This document shows positions 24,966 to 36,520 of a DNA stretch of 64,000 bases, in pieces. Numbering within the stretch: the first letter of the stretch is position 1; the number at the start of each line of letters is the position of its first letter. Origin of the DNA: Xestospongia muta (Eukaryota > Porifera > Demospongiae > Haplosclerida > Petrosiidae); contig OY848917.1 of NCBI GenBank assembly GCA_963693285.1, positions 26,599,745 to 26,663,744 on the forward strand, given 5' to 3'. The position numbers and the translations under genes were made by a program. The notes beneath the pieces are model-generated. The model was not told where the DNA came from. It saw only the letters and a list, made by a program, of their open reading frames with translations, and made no database searches.

Positions 24966-27548
24966 ATTGTTTTGATAGCTTTATATTTGCTCTTTTTCCA
25001 CTTGAATTGTGGCTAACAAGATATTACAGCTACTTTTTCTCTAACCAGGATACAAATTGTGTTCAAATGTCAGTAATAATTGTCATCATGGACACCTTCC
25101 TATAACCACATCATCTAAACTGCAACCAGCAGTCCCACCATAAACTTTCAAAAAACTCTTGAGCAAGGCATGTCTTCTGCATGAACTTTGGCCTGTATTA
25201 GTGTACTCACAGTTTGTTTATATTAATTTTACTGCAATATCTACTGTGCCTCATTTGAAGCACAGGACATTTAAACTCTATAACTATTGCTTCATTGTTC
25301 TATAGTAGTAGTCAGCATACACTACTTCTGAGTCTGCATGGGCATTTGCTGACCACTGTCAAAAATTTTAGCCAACAATAGGTTGAATAAATTATATTTT
25401 GCAACTTTTTCCAAGTCAAAGGAATATCTAACTTCATAAAAACTTCAAGTAATGACTGTTGACAAGTATATTGAAGGACTAACTGTAGTCTGGATGATTT
25501 CAAATTGAGAAAACACTTCATTAATAATGCTTTTGAGAACAATGAAGCATAAATGTGGCAATATTGTACCTCATTAGTTTATGTCCAATGATGCAGAGCA
25601 AAATTTAAAAAAATAGCAAGGTGTGTTTGGAGGCAGAGATACTCATAAAGTAATCTGTGTACGGTGAGTCCATAGAGCATGGGAAAAGCTATCAAGGAGT
25701 ATGTATCACTAAAGGAAAATCAAATAACAATCTACCATAAACAGAATAAACATGTCCATATACAGTCTTCTTGTTGCCTTGATTTAGATATATAGAAAGA
25801 CAGTTTTTGAAAATTAAAGAATGTAGAAATGGGCAAAAACAGCCACAGGATTAGTGAAATTATGAAATTCCATCAACCAGCCAAAAACTTATATTCAAAT
25901 TCAATTATACCATTAAATAACAACAAATTGAAAGTAAAATCTGTGAATACACCAGACACGCATTATGTATAATAGAAAGTTACTGCAAAGCTTTGATCGA
26001 ATTTTCTTCGATAGATTGTTCTCGCGATCGTAGTAATATGACAACTTCAGTCAAGAAAATTTATTGATCAATGTTCAGAGAAGAGACAAGAAGTGTTCTT
26101 AGTTGCTCTCAGAAAAGTAATCGTTTCTGAGGTTAGTGTCATGTGATACGAGCAATCTGATTGGTTCGCTGAAATTCTGCACTATGCATCCAGGCGTAAC
26201 CGTCAGACGAAATTATGTAACCGAGACTAGCATTCTTGCAATTGTTGTGTAAGTCATCACCAATAAGCCATAACAACTTAACAGCATAAATTGGATTTAT
26301 ACTAACCTACTCCTAGTTGTTTATACAGAATATCCAATCGAGTAATCATGAAAGAGATTATTATATAAATTTTAAAATCTCATTGAGCTAGCTATATAGG
26401 GAGTTATTGTTTATTAATGTGTCACTGTAATTAACAACCACAAATTTCATCATTTATTGTATATAGTATAGTATAGCTTGCTAGTACAGGCAATTACTAA
26501 AGAGGTCAGGTGCTAATATCTTTTGGACAAATATAACTATCTCTCTCTCTACCTCTTCACAATAATATGGTTCAAACTAGTGGAAACATTTCAAAGACTA
26601 CTTAGTAATTTTGCAAATTGTGTTTTGAAAATGATACCAGAGACATTTCATGGTGACAGTTCCATTAAATCAAGCCACAACCAAATTATAACCAGACCTA
26701 TGTCTATATTGCACATACAATGTATGGTATGCTATGATTTAAACAAATATTAATTCCATATATAGTGGAATCGCTACCCTATTCAGTCTTGTTTTATATT
26801 ACAACGTATATACTCAAAGACATTAGGCTATAACCTATAGGTATTTTGAATATATCTGGCTTGAATTGATTGTGTTTAATGAATAGAATCAATGTTTATT
26901 AAGATTCAGTGTGTTTTCGGTAAAGAGGTCTATTAAGGGTCTGGTCATTTTACAATATAACAAGGTAACACATGCTGGCTCACGGTTAATTATTGATAAG
27001 ATAGTGAATGTCCTACAGCTGTACCATTGATGGTATAGTTAAGATCCAATGTATTTTCAGTAGTGATATTTTCGCATCACTATAATATAACAAAGTATAT
27101 ACATGTATGCCTCACAGTTAGTTATTTATTAGTAGTTAGTGCGTTTACTATAAAAGACTGTTCTGAAGCAGTCAGAAAAAGTCAATGTTAAAGAGCTTGT
27201 AAGTATGTAAACATTGTGTTATCATTGGATAATATTGATTGAGATGTTATCTAAAACAATTTACAGTGAGTGTGTATAATCTATAGCATTATTCAATTTA
27301 TGTATAGATAGATAGATAGATGGATAAATGGATGGATGGAAAAATGGATGAATTGATAGATAGATAGATAGATAGATATAGATATAGCTTATCAGCTGTC
27401 TTCTAAGGTGATGTGATATTTTGTTGAAAGGTAAACAGTATCCGTTCAGTTCATTATGCGACTATGTGAACAAGTTTTAGTTATTCTAATAATTACAATA
27501 AAATGTGATATTGGCATGATATCATTTTCGTCATGTAACGTTAATAAT
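24966..27548. other. Spacer modules, no gene seen
   Basis: About 24985-25470 repeats the 3' spacer module of 1920-2390. About 26230-27540 repeats the upstream module of 13350-14560, with a partial exon 9 relic near 27150-27180. A short tetranucleotide array (GATA/GATG type) lies at about 27305-27386. About 25560-26220 has no match in the window. Confidence 0.5.
27305..27386. repeat. GATA/GGAT tetranucleotide microsatellite
   Basis: Runs of GATA flank a short GGAT stretch. Shorter TAGA runs lie in the equivalent spacer positions near 14360 and 17694. Confidence 0.8.
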
Positions 27549-27561
27549 GTTGCCAGGCAAC
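27549..27561 (+). promoter_or_regulatory. X-box-like palindrome upstream of copy 6
   Basis: GTTGCCAGGCAAC lies 96 bp before the ATG at 27657. Identical in motif and distance to copy 2, its partner in the segmental duplication. Confidence 0.5.
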
Positions 27562-27656
27562 ATTTTAATAATACATTGCAATGCGGATGTGACCAGATGC
27601 ACACATAAATTTGCTTTCCAATAAGTGATTTTACATTCGGCACCATTTCAAACAAT

Positions 27657-29326
27657 ATGTCAGTGTTAAAGTTCAACAAAATTCTGTCCTTTTATCGCTT
27701 GAATCTACGAATGATGTCTGTCAATACTACAAGAAACTTAAAAGGAAAAGTTGCTGTTGTGACAGCTTCAACTGATGGGTAAGAAAGATCATATATATTA
27801 TATAATATTATATAACTTTTAGAATAGGTTATGCTATTGCCAGTCGTCTTGCTTATGATGGTGCTAAAGTTATGATTAGTAGTCGTAAGGGAACTAATGT
27901 TAAGAGAGCTGTGGAATTGCTACAGAAAGAACATGGAAGAGAGTCAGTGTCTGGTGTTGTTTGTCATGTTGGTAAAGATGAGGACAGGAAATCACTGATA
28001 AAAGAGGTATAGTTGATTAATGATGTTTGTTATTTGATGTTACATTCAATATTATACTAATGATACAAATACACTGACCCAAAATCTGTAGTTACTACAT
28101 TATTGACAAACATGGTAAAACATTTTTGTTTAATTCCAGGTCATTAAACAATTTGGCCAAATTGACATTCTAGTTGACAATGCTGGAGTAAATCCTAGTC
28201 CAGGAAAACTATTGCATGTAAGCTTAACTATCATGTGTGTGTGTGTATTACTATTATTAATTTCTATAATAGACATCTGAAGGTGAATGGAGTAAGGTAA
28301 TTAATATACTCTAAACAGCAAAATATATCCCATCTGTTCTGTAGATCTTTCATGTTAATGTTATATCAAGTGCTTTATTAGTTCAGGAAACATATCCATA
28401 CATGAAAGTAAAAGGGTAAGTTAGAAAACAATTACACATTAATAATTTTAATATACAGAGGCAGTGTTGTGTTTATGTCTTCCTATGCTGGTTTCAAACC
28501 AGTGAGTTTTGCACCTGTTATGAAGAAATGATATAAATTTGGATAATTTTCCTGACAGAAATCTGTCTATTGTGTCAGTAAAATGGCTTTATTTGGTTTA
28601 ACAATGGGATTAGCTAAGGAGCTAGGAGAAGACAATATTAGAGTGAATTGTATTGCACCTGGACTAATTAGAACATGCTTTGGGGAATTGGCAAGTGTGA
28701 CATAAAGTATTCTTATAATTTTTGATGGACATATTAAGATTGGAACATTATTATTATCTCTTTTTTCTTTAATTTTAGTTATTGAATAATGAAGCCTATA
28801 TTGACAGTTATATTGGTAGTCGTTGGATAAAAAGGTAACTTTGATACTGTATTGTGTTTGTGTTTAATGATGAATATAGATCATTTTTAATAATACTGTA
28901 GTAAAGAGATAGATTTCTTTTCTTAGTTATTAATATATTAGTTAACATCAATAGTTTATCAGTACATAGAGTAAGCATGTAAACTATTCTTTGTAATCAT
29001 ATACTATTACTTGTTTATTTTACAAATATTGCTGTGTAATTAGAAAACTTTAACATTAAAGAAGACTTTATTAGTTGAACATCTACTACAAATTAGATTA
29101 TGTACACCAATCATTGTCCGTAAAATAAACATGTTGATGTACATTAATTACATTCCATCTGTCTGTAATACTAGAATGACCATGTAAAATTTAATTATAA
29201 CATATTTTCAATAGAATTGGAGAACCAGAAGATTGTTCTGGAGCTGTTGCTTTTCTTTGTTCAGAAGAGGCCAACTACATTACTGGAGAGACTATAACAA
29301 TTGCCGGAAAGTCTGCTAGAATATAA
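27657..29326 (+). CDS. DHRS4: DHRS4-like NADP(H)-dependent dehydrogenase/reductase, copy 6 (intact)
   Basis: Exons: 27657-27778, 27823-28006, 28140-28217, 28273-28296, 28345-28415, 28459-28501, 28559-28690, 28779-28834 and 29215-29326. They sum to 822 nt and 273 residues. Intron 7 starts with GC (GCAAGT at 28691) instead of GT, a known minor splice class; the other introns are GT-AG. Cofactor and catalytic motifs are complete (TASTDGIG, SSRK, NAG, Asn141, Ser168, Tyr178, Lys182). Copy-specific changes include Phe at residue 138, Met in VFMSS before the catalytic serine, and Thr for Ala at the start of exon 4. The C-terminus is ARI. It is the duplicate partner of copy 2. Confidence 0.87.
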
Positions 29327-30454
29327 ACAAACACATTTTGTTGAATATCTGTTATTATTAGAAAACATATTATTAACTGACTAAAGACTTCTTATATATA
29401 GTATTATTAATTATAATTAATTAATTAGTGTCATAAGCTACAAATTTAAAACAAAAAAGATCAGATATAGAACTATGAATATATTCTATAGTAAAAGTTT
29501 CCAAATTAAATTAATTGATGCAAATTGTGTTTAAATGTCAGTAATTAATGTATCATCGACACCTTCCTATAACCACATCCTCTAAACTGCAACCAGTAGC
29601 CCCACCCTAAACTCTCTTGTTGCCTATATTTACTGCAATATCTACTGTGCCTCATTTGAAGCACAGGACATTTAAACTCTATAACTATTGCTTCATTGTT
29701 CTATAGTAGTAGTCAGCATACACTACTCTTGAATCTGTGTAAGCATTTGCTGACCTCTGTCAACAATTATACATATATATATATATATATATACATGTAG
29801 ATTATTATATATATAAAATAATTATAATTCTATTAGAAACGCTTGTCATACAATATGTACTCGTAGGAAATATGCTCACTATCAACTGTCGACTTAGATG
29901 CTGAAGATTGATGTGACATCAAGATAATTCATTTTACACTTTCAGGAGTAAGTTGACTTGAGTGTTGATTGTACCTGAATATTGCACAGCTTCTTTTTGC
30001 CACAAAGGCAAGCTCTGGTGGCAAAGTACAGAGTATACATTTTCTGAGCTGCTTTAGATGGGAAAATTCCAGAACTTAAACAACTGAAGCTCAATTTAGA
30101 GATTTGGAGGTAATTTTATTACTGTATTGGTAAATATCATTTTTTCCCTATATACATATAGTTTTAAAAATTTGTGGATTCTCTATCTTTTGTTAACTTA
30201 AAAGACTAGTGAATAAACTATTGTTGGGACATAGTATAGTTAATGTTGCCCTATATATACTTAAACATAGTCATACATGGTGAGTCTGGCAAATGTAGCT
30301 TTACAAAATCCCTCTGATTCCATATCTGGAGATTTGTAATTAATTTGTTGTTAGATGAGTAAATGGTCCAATCTCTTGTTCAATCAAACTATATCTACAA
30401 AAGTTTGCAAAACAACCAGTGAAGTCGTGTTTTCTATCACCACTTATATTATAT
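29327..30454. other. Spacer, first part of segmental duplication unit B
   Basis: No gene is seen. Collinear with 4216-5354 of unit A at high similarity, including the (TA)n run (about 29771-29791). Confidence 0.7.
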
Positions 30455-30581
30455 AGAGCTTATCACTGACGTCACGAAACGTAATAAAAAATAGCAACTG
30501 TTGCTAGGGCGCCATCTTGAGTGGGAAAAGCACGTTCATACACAAGAGTGGCAGCATCTGAAGCCAGATTAGCCAGGTACT

Positions 30582-31581
30582 ATGCAACAGGAGACACCAA
30601 TGTATTCCTCGTACTACTATGAGTTGGATGACACTGCCAAGCAACGCTACAGGGAGAAGATGGAGAAGCTTGGTGCATTAGAGGATCCATATTTGATGTA
30701 TGATCATGGACAGGAAATCTATGTGGACTGGTACGATTGGCCACAAGTCGAGTATCCCAATATTTATAACTTTCTTATTGGAACTCCTAGTGTCTATACT
30801 GGTGAGAGTCTTAAGTCCAACAAAAGCCTAGATACATATAACTTCTATGTTAATAGTTGGGTTGAAAACATTAATGTCTTTCCAATACCAGCCTCTCCTG
30901 GTACCTACTTTGGAATTGGATGTGTGAAACACTCACCATTTCGAAAAGTGGATTAACGGTAGATGTGGCATACCCATTCATGGGTGCATCACCTGATGAC
31001 AAAGTCAACATGAATGTTGTGGCAAGGGTGTTCTGGAGGTGAAACGTCCATATTCATGCCTTAAAATCATTTCTTGAAACAACAAATGACTCCTCTTTTT
31101 GCCTAATAAATAGAGGTGATGGGGGGAGTTCACACTGAATTGAATGTGTACCATGCTTATTACTTTCAAGTTCAGGCAAAACTGAAGTTTTGCCATGCTC
31201 ATTATTGTGACTTTGTAGTATGGACACAGGATGTCCTTGTAATACAGCAGCTATATCTAGATGAACCATTTATCACTATAGCTTTAGAGAAATGCAAGCA
31301 GTTTATAAAGCTTGGTGTTCTTCCGGAGCTATTGGGCAAGTGGTACTCTAGGGAGCCAGTAGTATCAATCTCATCAACAGGAGACGAACAAGTTGAAGAA
31401 TGTGCATGTGGAGATGTTATGGTGCTACTGCAGGAAAGAGGAATATGGGGAATTAATGATCTGTTGTGAAAATAACGATTGTTGTATACAATGGTTTCAC
31501 ACAACATGCCTTCAGATTACCACAATTCCAAAGGGTAAATGGTACTGTCCGGATTGTCAGAGAAAACCAAAAAAGCACTAG
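30582..31581 (+). pseudogene. YqaJ nuclease with PHD finger, broken (ISL2EU accessory protein)
   Basis: Three consecutive frames carry parts of one protein. Residues from 30582-30956 give the N-terminal segment with YPNIYNFLIGTPSVYT and LKSNKSLDTY. Near 31015-31075 the nuclease core CCGKGVLEVKRPYSC appears in another frame and ends in a stop. The frame at 31116-31469 continues with HAYYFQVQAKL, YCDFVVWT and LPELLGKW. A shifted frame (to 31581) supplies a C-terminal zinc finger, CYC...CC...WFHTTC...WYCPDC, of PHD type. In intact ISL2EU elements these form one protein. Its role in transposition is not settled. Frameshifts and stops make this a relic. Confidence 0.85.
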
Positions 31582-31735
31582 GATGTTGTTTTAATAATAA
31601 TTATTATTTTTAAGATTACTGTTGTTTGATAACATGCATTATAATTTAATTAAATGAAACAACTGATTCAGAGGAATTGCACAATACACAACAACAACAA
31701 CTACTTTATTTACAGTGCTAGTGTCTTCCTCCTCA

Positions 31736-31978
31736 TTACACATAGTGAAGTATTGACTGTAAGATAGAATATTTTTGCCTGACTAGGCCAATTACTCTTT
31801 CAACATCAATACAGACATGAGATAGTTGACAAGAGAAATCCACATCAGCTTTGCTCAGCCTTTTGTTTCCTCGAGTAAAAGGAGGTAGTTTCACTACAGC
31901 ACAGTAAAGCCCAGCACTATCATGTATATTAAAACCCCTATCTGCCAAAACTATATCACCTGGTAGTAGGTTCTCCAA
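31736..31978 (-). pseudogene. DDE_Tnp_4-type transposase, C-terminal remnant
   Basis: About 80 codons on the minus strand with the family blocks [25 protein letters not shown] and HVCIDVERVIGLVR. Asp in ADRGF and Glu in DVERVIG correspond to the second and third catalytic acidic residues of the Harbinger/ISL2EU transposase fold. The N-terminal catalytic half is absent, apart from poorly readable sequence between 31978 and 32100. It converges on the YqaJ remnant. Confidence 0.85.
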
Positions 31979-32180
31979 AATACCAGTTTTCTGTCAGATG
32001 TATATCTGAAATCCTACCTCCCCATCCTTTAGATATAAACGTGATCAAACCTTGTGGAAAGCCTTTTGTGTAACGATTAGTACAGCCTACAGCACAACAG
32101 CTTTTATGTTTTCTTTTTGCCACTCAAAATGGCGGATAACGGTTATCACGTCATTCAGCTCCTCCCACTGCATAACCTCT

Positions 32181-33308
32181 ATTAATTAATTTTACATCCT
32201 TTCAATAAAATCTCTTTAATATTTCATATCCTGTTAATATTATTAATAACAAACCTTTGTAATATTTTAAAATATTAATGCTAATGTTTTAAAAATGTAC
32301 TACTAATTTTGTTAGGTACAACTGATGACAAAGGTAACATTTGTTCACATTACATCAATAAGTTAAATATGCTATAAAGAAATTTAGTTTAGCATATTGA
32401 CTGCCAGATTATAAAATCAATGCTGCAAAAACCAAATCCTTTATTTATTTCATCCTCTTTATTAACATAATGAATTATTGAAAATTTTTATCTTCAATAA
32501 TATAATTATGTAATATTATTATATTATATTCCTGGGCCTTCTCTAGTTATATAAATTAATTACTTCATTCATTCACATTCATCCATTCTTGCCTTTCATT
32601 ACTTTGTGAAAACACACTGTAAATTTAAATTTACAACGTGTTTTCACAATTTATGACTTAAATTTAATTTAAGGTTATAAATACCTACAAAACTCAGCAT
32701 TACGTTTTCATTTGCTTTATCTCCGATACTTCCACACGACAATGGGCGCGACTGCTTGTTTAATGTCTACGCATGCAACGTCGTCATCACGAAGATGATT
32801 GCTTTCTTTATCCTTAATTATTAATATTCCAATTTTGGTTCCAAAAATCACATTTATTAAATTCATAAGATTATTATTCCAAAGAAAAAATTATTAAGTC
32901 TTATATATAAAAAAGAAACAATTTATATAAAATCATGTTTTAAAAATTAAAGAATAACAATGCCAAAAAGGAATAAAACAAGAATGACTAAATAAGAAGC
33001 TAATCTATAAACTTTCTCTCGGATATTCAGCCATTCATTCCAACATGGGAAGCATCAGTTCTACATGCTTTTATGCATTGCTAGATACATCACATTATAA
33101 GGCTCTTGGTATAGCGGTATATAATATTAAAGTGGCAGTATAATGGTATAAAATATTAAAGCTAAAGGTCATCCTGGCCTTGCCAGCTTATATATGAATA
33201 TGCGTATTTATCCATACCTCTGTTCTTTTATTGGTATAGTAATCTCTTCATCTTACTTTTTGTCAATTTTTTAATAGATATACATACATACATACATATA
33301 TGTTGTGT
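32181..33308. other. Spacer, middle part of segmental duplication unit B
   Basis: No gene is seen. Collinear with 5355-6445, including the counterpart of the 44-bp palindrome at about 32606-32649. Confidence 0.7.
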
Positions 33309-33550
33309 GTGTGACCTGATTTGCATTATTGGACCACTTCTATCAAACCATTTGTGACCTGATTTGTGAAAAGGAACCATTGTTAAAACATCTAAAAACG
33401 GTTTTGCATACACACAGTTACCATGAATAGTTGTGCATACAAAGAAACTATATGTATACAATATATATATATGAATATATGGCCCTTTTACACAAATCAG
33501 GTCACAAATGTTTGCCAGAAGTGGTCTTTTATTACAAATCAGGTCACATA
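33309..33550. mobile_element. MITE with long terminal inverted repeats, copy 2
   Basis: Counterpart of 6446-6687 at the matching position of the segmental duplicate, so it was already present before the duplication. The long inverted arms with paired GTGACCTGATTTG motifs are retained. Confidence 0.65.
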
Positions 33551-35413
33551 CATAAGATAATAGTGATATGATATGCAATTAATTTATCTCATTTAAGTAT
33601 CACTAAATTGTTATAAATGTGATATGATGTTGCATGAAATGTGTTGTTATTTATAATATTTCATTAAATGATTTCGTTGGTCCAGGAGGAATACATAAAT
33701 TTCCTTTCTGTATAGTGTAAAACTTCACATATGGCACCATTTTAAACAAAATGACACTCATTGTCTGTAAAATAAACATGTTAATCAGTTGAGCTAGCAT
33801 GACCATTTATATATAACATGTTTTCTGTAGAATAAAACAGCATGAGTTGTTGAATTGTAAAATTATAGAATAGGTGTAATCAGAATTCCCATTGCTTAGT
33901 TGGCATAACATAATTAGGCAAAGTGTGAGTTGAAGAAATGATATCTATTCAGCATTTATTCTAATTTAGTAGACAAAATATGATGACAAGCAGGCAAAAT
34001 ATGAGTAGGAAAAAAAGAACCAATCTTGTATAAATTCCAAATAAGTAAAGAAAATATGATTACGAGAAGGTAAAGTATGTAGGACATTTCCATCATACTT
34101 TATGTTGAAAGTATTTAATAATATTGTTTTTTCTATTGTAATTTTTTATAAAGTATATATTAGGTAGAATTTGTGCTTTTCAATATTATAAGTTAATGTT
34201 TGATTGACTATTTTTATTGTAATAAATATTGTTTTATTATGTGATAAAAATAGCTTGATCCTGCTTGCCCCACCCACTTGTTTTACAATTTACTAGTCAT
34301 GATATGATTATTATAAGGTATGCTGTGTCATGAACAAATGTTTAAAAGTGAGTTGTCCTCTGGGCAAAATGAGACTATGCCTATACAACCAATTTGACGT
34401 TGCTATATATGATTTAAGCTTATCTACTACTGCATGGGAGAGGGTTATATTTTGTGGTTGCGTGTGTGTCTACAAAATACTGGGTAGCAAAGAACAGAGT
34501 CTCAACTAGATTTATAGATTTTCTACACTTAACTTTACTATTCTATATATCTACTATACTTTGTTAAAATGTTTAGGTACTTTGATGGTAGGCATGATGT
34601 AGTGTGTAAATTTTATAAGTATTATTCAGTGATCATGAAGCCATTCATATATTGAAATTGTTGACTGATTGTAATACGTGATCACTTTTATGAGTAATAT
34701 CAAGTACCAAAGATTAATTGTAACAACAGTTACATTACCAAACAATTGCTGCCTCTTCACAATATGGTTATAATTAATGAATTTAAAGAACACTTCAAAG
34801 GCTACATTTATGGTTTTTAAAATTACATTTGTAAAATGAGATCATAGACATTTGTTGTTGTACTTCTATTGAATCAAGCTACAATCATGTTGTCACATTA
34901 TAATTCAAACTATATTGTAATGTGTTGAACACACATTGTACAGTGTGCAATGACATATAGACACACATCCCTTGTAGAGTTGCACATATAGTATGGAGGT
35001 TTTCAAAAATGCCACATAGTTTTAGTAAAGAGGTCTTTTCACATTAGTTTACAGTAGAAAGAATTAAGTAACTATATGCCCATAGGTTGGGCCTAATCAT
35101 TTATACAGCTCAACAATAAATGACATATATAAAGTGTTAGCTAACAATCGTTGAAGCCTTAAACAAGAAAAGCATTTGACTAGCTACTACTGAAATGATT
35201 TGTAGCAATCCCTACATCTTTCATTCTTTTGAAGCGTTTTTTATTACATATATGTATGTATGCTGTGTGTTTGTGTGTGTGATGTCAAGCAATCTTTCAG
35301 TCTTCTGAGGTATCACTGAAATGTCAAAAATATGTGATGTTTCAAAATAACAGTTTATATATCTCGTATCTCGTTACGCGATTACCCCGTCATGCATGGA
35401 TCACTTCATCTTC
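33551..35413. other. Spacer, last part of segmental duplication unit B
   Basis: No gene is seen. Collinear with 6688-9267 with two sizeable deletions relative to unit A (the exon 9 relic region near 33830 and about 350 bp near 35130). Confidence 0.65.
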
Positions 35414-35420
35414 TATATAA
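35414..35420 (+). promoter_or_regulatory. TATA-like box upstream of copy 7
   Basis: TATATAA lies about 40 bp before the ATG at 35457, as in copy 3. No X-box palindrome is present in this upstream type. Confidence 0.35.
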
Positions 35421-35456
35421 TGCTATGAATTTACGTACACCGACATTTCAAACAAT

Positions 35457-36457
35457 ATGTCAGTGTTAAAGTTCAACAAAATTCTGTTCTTCTATCACTT
35501 AAATCTACGAATGATGTCTATCAATACAACTAGAAAATTTGAAGGAAAAGTTGCTGTTGTGACAGCTTCAACTGATGGGTAAAAAAGATCATATATATTA
35601 TATATAATATTATGTAATATTTAGAATAGGTTATGCTATTGCCAATCGTCTTGCTTATGATGGTGCTAAAGTTATGGTTAGTAGTCGTAAGGGAACTAAT
35701 GTTAAGAGGGCTGTGGAATTGCTACAGAAAGAACATGGAAATGAGTCAGTGTCTGGTGTTGTTTGTCATGTTGGTAAAGATGAGGACAGGAAATCACTGA
35801 TAAAAGAGGTATTGTTAATGATGTTTGTTATTTAATGTTACATTCAATATATATTATACAAGTAATACAAATGCACTGACCCAAAAGTCTAAATCAGTAG
35901 TTGATACATTAGTGATAAACAACACTATGATGCAAACAAAATAGTTTAGTTAATTTAACTAATTGATGGTCAATTAATTATGTTGCATACAAGGCATAGT
36001 TGTCATTTTGAATGAGGTAGCAACACAATTGTATACTGTTTTGATTACTAATTACTATGGCATTAACAATGATCATGTAGTCTGCAATAATATAACATAA
36101 CATTCACATATTATTATAATAAATTCACATTGTATTGATGTCTGTTCTAACAGAGATTCCATAGTGACAATTCTCATAAATCTTGTATCCATGATAATTC
36201 ATTTGTCAAACTGATAACATAGCCTTATAACTTATATTTCCTGTTAATTAGTAGCATTAATAGAAACCCTTTTTGGTAAACGTGTTTACTAGTATTTAAT
36301 CATGAATTACAAGTAACTCATATAACTATCCATATGCACTACTTAATGTAATGATATGGTTTTAATTACAGGTCATTAAACAGTTTGGACAAATTGATAT
36401 TCTAGTTAACAATGCTGGAGTTAACCCTAGTGCAGGAAAACTATTGCAAGTAAGCTT

Positions 36458-36520
<63 letters not shown>

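Larger units (their letters stand above)
30455..32180. mobile_element. Degraded ISL2EU-type DNA transposon
   Basis: The 1726-bp insertion starts AGAGCTTATCACTG and ends with the complement of AGAGGTTATGCAGTG, forming imperfect terminal inverted repeats. It is flanked by AT on both sides (30453-30454 and 32181-32182), as expected for a 2-bp AT target duplication. The empty site is preserved at 5355 in the paralogous unit. Plus-strand remnants encode a YqaJ-type nuclease and a PHD finger. A minus-strand remnant encodes a DDE_Tnp_4-type transposase end. That combination is characteristic of ISL2EU elements. Stops, frameshifts and loss of most of the transposase make it inactive. The insertion postdates the segmental duplication. 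Confidence 0.85.

Noticed and set aside
33228..33578. 116-codon minus-strand frame
   Set aside because: It lies across the MITE and its flanks; the translation reflects the inverted-repeat motif, and the duplicate at 6400 does not keep the frame.
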